Shown one piece after another: positions 8,178 to 16,700 of a stretch of DNA of 19,474 bases. Position numbers and translations under genes: made by a program. Under the pieces are notes generated by a model that saw only the letters and a program-made list of their open reading frames with translations, had not been told where the DNA came from and did not search any database. Every line of letters begins with the position of its first letter. Position 1 is the first letter of the stretch. The DNA comes from Bacteroidota bacterium. GTDB taxonomy: Bacteria > Bacteroidota > Bacteroidia > NORP154. The stretch spans positions 1 to 19,474 of the forward strand of contig NVRZ01000036.1 in the NCBI GenBank assembly GCA_002401055.1, in the 5' to 3' direction.

Positions 8178-8905
8178 CTGATATTTCGTTCCTTTTTAAT
8201 CGTCTCGTATGCTTCATTAACTTTTTGAAACTTTTCTTTTGCTGCCTTCTGGAATTCAGGACCTAAATGGGTGAGCTTGTCCGGATGGTATTTAACCGCC
8301 ATCTTTCGGTACGCCTTCTTTAATTCTGTATCAGAAGAATTTTCATTTAATTCAAGTATTTGGTAGGCAGCATTAGCATCTTTGTAAAACATGGCCTTAA
8401 TTGATAAAAATTCGCTTGCACCAATTCCCATGTATTTTGCAATAAGTTCAATCTGATTCACCTCACTCTTATCTACATGTCCATCTGCCTTTGAAATGCC
8501 AAACAAGAAGTGAATTAATTGCAGCCTTGAATGCAATGTCATGTGATCCCGGATCTGAATACAAACTTGTTGTATATCAACTTGCTGCTTCAAAATTTCT
8601 TTAAACAGCCTCATCTTTTCAGCCGTATCCGCAGCACCAAACTGTTGTGTAAAAAACTGTTTTAAGTAGTTCAGTTCTGATTTGAGAACTTTTCCATCTG
8701 CCTTCATTACAGCCGCAGACAAAATTAGTAAGCTCACTCCAAAGTCTCCAGCCCTAGTCTGTGAGCCATATGCGGATCCGCCCTGAGTTTGAATCACTTT
8801 AGCATTGTCGAACATTGAGCCTATAGCAAAACCAAGTATTGCCCCAATAGGCCCGCCAAAAGTCCACCCCAAGCCTCCACCAATCCACTTTCCAAACTTT
8901 GCCAT
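8174..8905 (-). CDS. TerB-DnaJ domain protein (DjlA-like co-chaperone)
   Basis: The product is 243 residues. The N-terminus (1-32) is a glycine-rich hydrophobic segment (GKWIGGGLGWTFGGPIGAILGF), a likely membrane anchor as in DjlA. Residues about 53-170 form an all-alpha TerB-like domain with two acidic loop motifs, MKADGKVLKSE and SKADGHVDKSE, typical of TerB. Residues about 179-240 are a J domain with the catalytic HPD at 207-209 (KYHPDK), which stimulates the ATPase of DnaK. The start was placed at ATG 8905 rather than at an ATG 24 nt upstream because MAKFGKWIGGGLG matches the family start. It is the first gene of the operon with the antiporter and mscS genes, ending in an ATGA overlap. 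Function is inferred from DjlA (envelope stress, DnaK recruitment); no specific client can be named. Confidence 0.9.
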   Translation of the reverse strand: MAKFGKWIGGGLGWTFGGPIGAILGFAIGSMFDNAKVIQTQGGSAYGSQTRAGDFGVSLLILSAAVMKADGKVLKSELNYLKQFFTQQFGAADTAEKMRLFKEILKQQVDIQQVCIQIRDHMTLHSRLQLIHFLFGISKADGHVDKSEVNQIELIAKYMGIGASEFLSIKAMFYKDANAAYQILELNENSSDTELKKAYRKMAVKYHPDKLTHLGPEFQKAAKEKFQKVNEAYETIKKERNIR

Positions 8906-8932
8906 AATATAATAGCGGTTTAAATGCATTTA

Positions 8933-8969
8933 CTACATTTGTCCGGAGCATTTGCAAAGGTAAATGTAG
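8933..8969. repeat. Perfect 8-bp inverted repeat around a -7 box
   Basis: Arms CTACATTT (8933-8940) and AAATGTAG (8962-8969) are separated by 21 nt. The right arm touches the minus-strand box TACCTTTG (8955-8962). Next to it is a separate 12-nt palindrome TAAATGCATTTA (8921-8932). Together they could be an operator or a 5' leader structure of the TerB-DnaJ operon, but A/T-rich DNA gives such dyads by chance. Confidence 0.35.
8955..8962 (-). promoter_or_regulatory. Candidate -7 box (TACCTTTG) for the TerB-DnaJ operon
   Basis: Read on the minus strand this is a perfect TAnnTTTG followed by C, about 50 nt upstream of the chosen ATG (8905). A TTTG lies upstream (8981-8978) but only 15 nt away, shorter than the usual spacing. 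It lies inside a perfect dyad (8933-8969). Confidence 0.45.
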
Positions 8970-8977
8970 CTGAAGTG

Positions 8978-8985
8978 CAAAGATA
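8978..8985 (-). promoter_or_regulatory. Second candidate -7 box (TATCTTTG) for the TerB-DnaJ operon
   Basis: Perfect TAnnTTTG on the minus strand, followed by C, 23 nt upstream of the other candidate. Two tandem boxes in a 175-nt divergent intergenic region (8906-9080) suggest either alternative promoters or one true promoter plus a chance match. No plus-strand promoter for the M42 peptidase gene is recognisable in the same region. Confidence 0.4.
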
Positions 8986-9080
8986 GGCACCTCTGATTAA
9001 TTTAACACTATTCTGATAAAAAACTGAAACCCTGCATTTTGTGGAGCTGCTTTCAATAAGCGTCAAAAAAGATTAAAATT

Positions 9081-10169
9081 ATGGCCAAAAAATCTATTAT
9101 AACTGACAAGTCTTTAGACTTTTTCCGAAACTACATCAATAATCCTTCCCCAACTGGTTTTGAAGCTGAAGGCCAAAAACTGTGGCTGGAATATATTAAA
9201 CCATATGTTGATACCTACTTCACCGACACATATGGAACTGCGGTAGCAGTAATCAATCCAGATGCGAAATACAAGGTGGTTATTGAGGCGCACGCCGACG
9301 AAATTTCCTGGTTCGTACATTACATCAGCGACAAAGGGTTCATCTATTTGGTACGCAATGGTGGGTCTGATCATCAGATTGCGCCATCAAAACGAGTTAA
9401 TATTCACACGAAAAAAGGAATGGTAAAGGCTGTTTTTGGATGGCCGGCTATTCACCTGCGAAATTTAAGCAAGGAAGAAAGCCCAAAAATCAAGAACATC
9501 TTTTTGGACTGTGGCTGTAAGGACAAAAAGGAAGTTGAGAAGCTGGGTATTCACGTAGGTTGTGTTGTTACGTACGAAGATGAATTCATGATTCTAAACA
9601 AAAAATACTACGTAGGCAGGGCCATGGACAACCGAGCAGGCGGTTTCATGATCGCAGAGGTAGCCCGTCTTCTTAAAGAAACCAAGACCAAGCTTCCATT
9701 TGGCTTGTACATCACGAACTCTGTTCAGGAAGAAGTTGGATTGCGTGGAGCTGAAATGATTGTTGATCGAATTAAACCCAACGCTGCAATCATCACGGAC
9801 GTAACACACGATACACACACTCCAATGATTTCTCAGCAAGAGAAAGGGGATACGCAATGTGGAAAAGGCCCAGTTCTCACCTACGGACCAGCGGTTCACA
9901 ACAACCTGCTCAATCTCATTATTGACGCAGCGGAGAAGAATAAGATACCTTTTCAACGAGACGCAGCATCCAGAGTAACTGGAACTGATACGGATGCCTT
10001 TGCTTATTCGACCGGAGGTGTTCCATCAGCACTGATTTCCTTACCGCTTAGGTATATGCACACAACAGTGGAATCAATACACAAAGAAGATGTGGAAAAT
10101 GTGATTCGCCTGATTTTTGAATCTTTGAAAAAGATCAAGAACAACCATGATTTTAGTTACATCAAGTAA
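9081..10169 (+). CDS. M42-family metallo-aminopeptidase
   Basis: The product is 362 residues, the normal length for M42 (glutamyl aminopeptidase/endoglucanase-like, TET-type) peptidases, which are cytoplasmic dodecameric exopeptidases that trim peptides released by proteases. All expected dinuclear metal-site and catalytic residues can be seen: H71 and D73 (EAHADE), D183 (RAMDNRAG), E217/E218 (SVQEEVGLRG), D240 (ITDVTHD) and H327 (RYMHTTVES). The early NPSPTGFE segment is the family's usual N-terminal motif (SPtG.E). There is no signal peptide. The start ATG 9081 follows an A-rich leader (gattaaaatt) and begins MAKKSIIT. The gene is monocistronic: it diverges from the TerB-DnaJ operon and abuts the convergent NTF2-like gene with no spacer. 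Substrate preference (acidic or hydrophobic N-termini) is not readable. Confidence 0.93.
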   Translation: MAKKSIITDKSLDFFRNYINNPSPTGFEAEGQKLWLEYIKPYVDTYFTDTYGTAVAVINPDAKYKVVIEAHADEISWFVHYISDKGFIYLVRNGGSDHQIAPSKRVNIHTKKGMVKAVFGWPAIHLRNLSKEESPKIKNIFLDCGCKDKKEVEKLGIHVGCVVTYEDEFMILNKKYYVGRAMDNRAGGFMIAEVARLLKETKTKLPFGLYITNSVQEEVGLRGAEMIVDRIKPNAAIITDVTHDTHTPMISQQEKGDTQCGKGPVLTYGPAVHNNLLNLIIDAAEKNKIPFQRDAASRVTGTDTDAFAYSTGGVPSALISLPLRYMHTTVESIHKEDVENVIRLIFESLKKIKNNHDFSYIK

Positions 10170-10607
10170 CTAACTCGTGTGATCACTAACGATCACCCAT
10201 TGTTCATCAATCTTTCTCCAAATAAGAGAAAAGTAACCACCTACGTTACCCATCTCTCGCTTTAGGTCCCAGCGACCAATTACAAAAGCAGTAGTACTCG
10301 ACAACATCTGAACGCTTACAATTTCAAAACTAAGCACTCCCATGTGCGATTTATCCGGGTACTTTTTTTTGTAATTATTCCTTGTATTCACCCATCCGTA
10401 AGTCACTCCCGATTTCCCAATAAATTTCAGAGAATCAGACTTCCAATAAGTCTCCATAAAACAGTCAATATCCCCATCGTTCCAGCATTTCTCCTGTTCA
10501 TTCATCAACAAAATGATATTAACACTATCTGATAAGATGGGATTTTGGGCATGAAGTGCTGTAACAACAAACAACGCTAAAATCAATTGACAAAGTAGTC
10601 TGTTCAT
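10170..10607 (-). CDS. Exported NTF2-like (DUF4440/SnoaL-type) protein
   Basis: The product is 145 residues. Residues 1-20 form a clear signal peptide (NRLLCQLILALFVVTALHA before QNP), so the mature protein is exported or a periplasmic protein. The rest resembles the small cone-shaped NTF2-like fold of DUF4440/SnoaL proteins: an opening helix with QEKCWNDGDIDCFMETYW, a FIGKSGVTYGW strand region, NNYKKKYPD, then the beta sheet with TAFVIGRWDLKR, GGYFSLIWRK and WVIVSDHTS. No catalytic residues can be assigned. The start was taken at 10607 because it places the signal peptide at the N-terminus; a longer frame to 10679 adds 24 polar residues that would bury it. Its TAG directly abuts the TAA of the M42 peptidase gene. 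It diverges from the giant adhesin gene. Confidence 0.82.
   Translation of the reverse strand: MNRLLCQLILALFVVTALHAQNPILSDSVNIILLMNEQEKCWNDGDIDCFMETYWKSDSLKFIGKSGVTYGWVNTRNNYKKKYPDKSHMGVLSFEIVSVQMLSSTTAFVIGRWDLKREMGNVGGYFSLIWRKIDEQWVIVSDHTS
10179..10196. terminator. Weak hairpin at the convergent gene junction
   Basis: A 6-bp stem, GTGATC (10179-10184) with GATCAC (10191-10196), and a 6-nt loop lie 9 nt after the M42 stop and inside the last codons of the convergent gene. There is no T-run on either side, so a terminator role is only possible. Confidence 0.2.
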
Positions 10608-10716
10608 CGGGATATTTCGTTTTGAATACACCTTAAAATTAGCTAAATTTACATTCCTTTTTTCAGGAATTCGCAACAAATCAACCGTTTAAAATAAGCT
10701 AACAAACATATTGGAT
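10608..10716. other. Divergent intergenic region ahead of the giant gene
   Basis: A 109-nt A/T-rich spacer that must hold the 5' signals of both flanking genes. On the minus strand TAAATTTA (7 of 8 to TAnnTTTG) lies about 40 nt before the NTF2-like start, with a TTG roughly 22 nt further upstream; this is only suggestive. A small dyad ATTCC-N8-GGAAT is at 10653-10670. For the giant gene no convincing -7/-33 pair and no clear ribosome binding site were found. Confidence 0.3.
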
Positions 10717-13700
10717 ATGTTACAAAAAGCCAACGCAAGAATCGCTCTGATAGGAATACTTTTTATCTCAGGTATCTTATACTCAAACAAATCAGATGCA
10801 TCTCATGCCATGGGAATGGACTTGACCTATATATGTTTAGGAGGCAACGATTATGAATTTACGGTTAATCTTTACAGGGATTGCAGTGGCATCAATGCAC
10901 CTGCGAGTTTAACAATTAACATCAATTCAGCTTCCTGTGGATCTTCAAATACCCTGTTGCTAACAGCAACTGGCCCTGGAGTGGATATTTCCCCTCTATG
11001 TGCTTCAGCCTTGAGTACCTGCTCCGGAGGATCCAACCCAGGAGTTGAGCATTGGGAGTATAAAGGCACTTTTACCCTGCCAATGAATTGCCCTGATTGG
11101 AATTTTAGCTACGCCTTATGCTGCAGAAATAATTCTATCACAAATCTGGTAAACGCATCAAGTGAAAGTCTGTACGTCGAATCAACCTTAGATAATTCCA
11201 CCGGACTGTGCAATGCCTCTCCTAACTTTAGTACGCTTCCCGTTCCATACATCTGTAAAGGGCAACTTGTAAATTATAATCTAGGTGCCTATGACGCGGA
11301 CGGAGATTCACTCGTTTATTCGCTGATCAATGCGCTGGGAGCTGGTGGCACGCCTATTGCCTATGTAGTTCCCTACACACCAACCTATCCAATAACAACG
11401 GATTCAGGCTTCGTGACATTTGATACGCTCACTGGAAATTTGAATCTTGCTCCTGATACATTTCAGACATGCATTGTTACCGTTCTTGTTGAGGAATACA
11501 GAAACGGGGTTTTAATAGGAAGCATCATGAGAGATATACAAGTTCTCGTACTGGACTGTCCTGGAAATATTCAACCCAATATTGTCAGTCCGCTAATCAC
11601 CAACTTTTCAGGGGGAGGCGTCTTGCTCGATAGCAATTCTATAGAAGTTTGTGTAGGAATACCCGTTTATTTTGATTTAACTGGTGTAGACCCAGATACA
11701 GCGGATTCGATCTTTCTCATTACCAATCTATCAACGGTTATTCCATCAGCGACATTTGACACGACAGGAATCAATCCGGTCCTGGGAAGCTTCTCATGGA
11801 TTCCAACAAATTCGGATCTTGGGTTAAATACCTTTTCTGTTACCGTTGAAGACAACTCATGTCCTATAATAGGAAGACAAACCTATCTTTTTGAAATACG
11901 TGTATTGCAAGGAGTTTACGCTGGTCCAGATATAAATCTATGCGGAACAGACAGTATTCAACTTTTGGCTACAGGCTCAGCGACTTATTCCTGGTCCCCT
12001 GGGTCTGGTTTGTCAGATTCAACAATATCGAATCCTATGGCATTACCTTCCTCAACGACTACCTATATTGTTACAGGAGATTCTACCGGTGCTTGTAAAT
12101 ATGTTGACACAATTACGATTAGTGTTGTAGCAGATTTTACGCTTACAACATCTCCGGATACAATTATGTGCGATGTTGCAGGTGTAGGCATTAGTGCATC
12201 CACAAATCCTGCCGGAACATATACCTTTCTATGGGCACCTGGCGCAACACTAGATGATGATACGATTTCGAACCCATTGGCCGCCCCTATTTCTACAACC
12301 TTGTATTCGGTTACTGTTACATCAGCAGCAGGGTGCGAGAAAATTGGTAGTGTTAATGTGACGGTAAATGACCCTATTTCGGTAAATATCTTCCCTGGAG
12401 ACACCACTATATGCCCTGGAAGCTCTTTTGTGCTTAACTCAGGTGTAACAGGTTCTGATATGCAGGACGATTTTGATCCGGGAATTGATATGAGCCAATG
12501 GATAACTGTTGTGGCTACGGCGAGTAACAGTTGTGGTTCAGTTTCTGGAAATGCTCTCTATTTTGATGACAATGGAGTTCGGGAGGCGATCACCTTTGAC
12601 CTAAATGTTTCAGGTGGCGGTACGATTGAATTCTACTTGAAAATTGCAAATGGAACTGGCGCTCCCTGTGAAAGTGCGGATATTAACGAAGATGTGGTCC
12701 TTGAATATTCGATTAATGGAGGAGCAACCTGGCTAATAATTAACACCTATGATCAGGACCTGTTTCCTAGTTTTACATTTCTAAGCGTTGCCGTTCCAAT
12801 TGCTGCTCAAACAAGTGCTACCAGATTTAAATGGAGACAGCTTCAGCATTCCGGTAATTGCTGTGACCACTGGGCAATGGATGAAATTAGCATTACAGGC
12901 AGCGGAGGTAGCTTTGGCTATGCCTGGTCTCCAGCCGCCGGACTATCAGCGACAAATATCCCTACTCCAACTGCCTCACCCAGCGTTACAACAACGTATA
13001 CTGTCGACGTCAGTAATTTCGGTAATGGCTGTGTTGTCTCAGATTCGGTAACGATTACAGTATTACCTGAAATGACACTAACAATGGGAAGTGTTAACGC
13101 AACTTGTGATTCATCAGACGGAACTGCATTTGTTAGTGTTGCCGGTGGAGTGGCGCCAATTAATTACTTGTGGGATGATTCATTATCACAGGTGAATGAT
13201 TCTGCACTTAGCGTACCTGCGGGTGCTTACACCGTATTGGTAACTGATTCAAATGGATGTTCGAAGTCAGATATCGTATCCGTTAACGATGATGGAGCAG
13301 CTACTGTGAGTATTGTAACTTCCTCAGACGTAAGTTGTTTTGGCGGCAGTAATGGATCGGCTGAAATAGGAGCTACAGGAGGATCACCTCCATATACTTA
13401 TTCATGGAATGACCCGGGATCGCAAACAGATTCTGTGGCAGTTGGACTTTCGGCTGGCACCTATTCTGGAACGGTCTCTGATTCCAACGGTTGTGAAGCT
13501 ATAGCGACAGTGGTAATTAACGAACCATTGATTATCTCAACATTTATGAACGGTACAGACGCAACATGTGGCTTGCCAAATGGTGAAGCCACTGTTCTTG
13601 TCTCAGGCGGAACTGGTTCATTTACCTATTTATGGACTGATACAGCCTCTCAAACCACAGCTGTGGCAACAGCCCTTGGACCAGGAATTTATTATATAAC

Positions 13701-16700
13701 GGTAACCGATTCTCTCAATTGTACTGTAACAGACTCGGTTGAGATTAACAGTGTAAATGCACCATCAGCCACTATTATCGGATCTAACGTTACTTTCTAT
13801 GGTGGGAATGATGGATTTGCAATAGTCTCTGCATCAGGCGGATCAACACCATATACATACTTGTGGGATGATCCGTTAGCGCAAACAAGTTTGTTGGCCA
13901 ACACGCTCACTGCTGGCACTTATACGGTTACTGTAACTGATGCAGATACGTGTTTCGTAGTTGTGAGTATTACGATCACTCAACCTCCAGCTATAGACGT
14001 TAGTGTCGTATCAATCGACAGCTTAGGAACCAGTTGTACACAGGTTATCATGGTTACTATGCTCAATTACGGGGATACTCTCTTTGCGGGAGATACCATT
14101 CCAATGGTGTACGATGTAAATTCAAACACAGTCCTGGAAGATTTTGTTTTACCGATAGATTTCAATACCGGTACCACGGTTACATATTCATTTTCGACAA
14201 CGGCAAATCTTTATGGGGCGGGAACTTATAATGTATCATCATGGTCAATGTACCCAGGTGACGGCGACAATTCTAATGATACGGCATTCGCAACCATTAC
14301 GAGCACGTCCCCACTTTCTGTGAATGTAACTGCTGACACTCTTGCAGTTTGTTACGGTGACACTGCCAATCTCGAGTCTAACATAAACTCGAGTGTTTGC
14401 AGTGCGTATACAGTAGCAGCCGCATCTTTTGCTCCTATGGCTGGTACCGGAACCGCAGTTTCACTTACAGATGATCAATTAAGTACTGTTCTACCTATCG
14501 GCTTTGACTTTGTATTTTACTGTAACACCTACACAAACTTTCATATTTCTTCCAATGGGTATATCACCTTCGACGCATCGGCTGGAAACGGTTGCTGCTC
14601 TGGACAAACACTACCTAATACATTTGATCCAAATGATTTAATTGCATTTGCATGGAGTGACCTCGACCCAGGTGGTGGAGCAGGTACAATAGAATATTTT
14701 ACAGTGGGAACTGCGCCAAATAGAGTCTTGGTAGTTAACTTCATAGGAGTACCTCACTTCCCCGGCCCTTCCCCTAATAATGATGTAACATCGCAAGTAC
14801 TTCTATATGAGACTACTAATGCGATTGAAATCCACACTACCAATATGCCAACAGATGGTGGTATTCACACTATGGGTATTGAAAATATTGATGGTACTGA
14901 CGCACTGGCTGTTGCAGGTAGAAATGGAACAACTACATGGTCGGCTACGAATGAAGCCTATAGATTTGCACCTCTTCAGTTAGGAGGATATTCGGTTCAA
15001 TGGATTGATCAAGACAGCGTATTAATAGATACCTTGGAAAGCATTGCTGTAGCACCGGATTCAACAGTTACGTACATTGTTATTGTCACCGATCTTTCCA
15101 ATGGCTGTACGGTAATTGACTCGATTACAATTGCCGGTTCATCTCAGATAGTTTTAACAATGGATAGTGTAGATGCTAGCTGCGGAAATGCTGATGGAAT
15201 TGCTTCCGTAAGTGTGGTAGGTGGCGTAGCTCCGCTTACGTATTTGTGGGACGATCCAGGAACGCAAACTACTGATACGGCCAACTCGTTAAATGCTGGA
15301 CCATATACGGTCATTGTAACTGCTGCAAATGGCTGTTCAGCCGTAGCTTCTGTCATTGTAGTCAACCCTGGTGCTCCAACTGTTTCAATATCGAGCACCA
15401 ATAATGTCAGCTGTAGTGGTGAAAATGATGGGAGTGCAAATGTAACGACTTCAGGAGGCACATCACCCTATACTTACTTATGGAATGACCCATCTTCTCA
15501 ATCTGATTCCTTAGCAGTTGGATTAACTGTGGGAACGTATACGGTATCAGTTACCGATAACGCTAACTGCCTGGCAACAGCAACCACCACAATCACTGAA
15601 CCAAGTATTATTGTTCTTTCCATGACCAGTGTAGATGCCAATTCATGTTCTGTTCCAGATGGAAAGGCCTGGGTAACGGTTACTGGCGGCACCATACCGT
15701 ATTCTTACTCATGGGATGATCCAGGAACACAAACTACGGATACTGCATTTGCTTTGTCGCCAGGAAATTATACTGTAATTGTTACCGATGGAAATGGTTG
15801 CATGGACAGTATTGGCGCGGTTATTAATGATACTACGAATATTGTACTCACTCTAACAAAAACGGATGTAACCTCTTGTATTTCTCCTAACGGCGACGCT
15901 TCAGTAGCAGTTACTGGGGGTGCAACACCTTACACTTATTTATGGAATGATCCTGGCACCCAAGCTACAGCAACTGCAAACGGGTTAGTTATTGGTATCT
16001 ACACTGTTCAAGTTTCAGACGCAAATGGTTGTTTAGAGACGGATTCTATTAGCGTGAATTTTGGACTGAATGTTTCATTTACCGTTTTCCCTGGCGACAC
16101 AAGTGTTTGCTCAGGTACATCGGTTCAATTGGATGCAACAGTTATCATAACAAGTGTGGAAGATGATTTTGATCCTGGAGTAGACCTATCCATGTGGTCA
16201 AGCATTAGCAACGGCGTTGCTAATACTGATTGTGGATCCATGACCGGACTAGCGCTTCATTTTAACAGTTCTGTGGCTCCAAGAGAGGCAACCACTATAT
16301 CAATGAACGCTACCTCATGTACTTCCATTGATTTTTGCATGCAAATTGGAACTGGAACAGCACCGTGCGAAAATGCAGATATCAATGAAAGTGTAGAGCT
16401 CCAATATTCTATAAATGGGGGCACATCGTGGATAACAATTGTACTTTATGATCAAGCCGACTGGGATGCAAGTCCAGGTTGGATGTGTTTTTCAGAACCA
16501 GTTCCAGTGGGCGCGCAAACAAGCGCAACATTATTCCGTTGGGTTCAGCCAAATTTTTCTCTTTGCGTCGGGTGCGATAACTGGGCTATTGATAATGTCG
16601 TTATCAACTGCAACACTGGAGGTCCGTTTTCCTATACATGGACGCCATCTGCCGGATTATCTGCAACGGATGATTCAAATCCTACGGCATCACCCACAAG

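Noticed and set aside
12063..12407. Open minus-strand frame of 114 residues inside the giant gene, and similar ones at 14541-14744, 15144-15461 and 15498-15695
   Set aside because: They are antisense shadows of repetitive Ser/Thr/Val-rich coding sequence with no start signals or recognisable motifs.
12788..13051. Alternative plus-frame open frames at 12788, 14034, 16439, 16994 and 17498 within the giant gene
   Set aside because: The main frame is continuous and rich in domain motifs across all of them; the alternatives have no family signature.
14371..14393. CTCGAG-N11-CTCGAG dyad
   Set aside because: It lies inside coding sequence encoding a Ser/Asn linker; the two sites arise from repeated codons and have no regulatory context.
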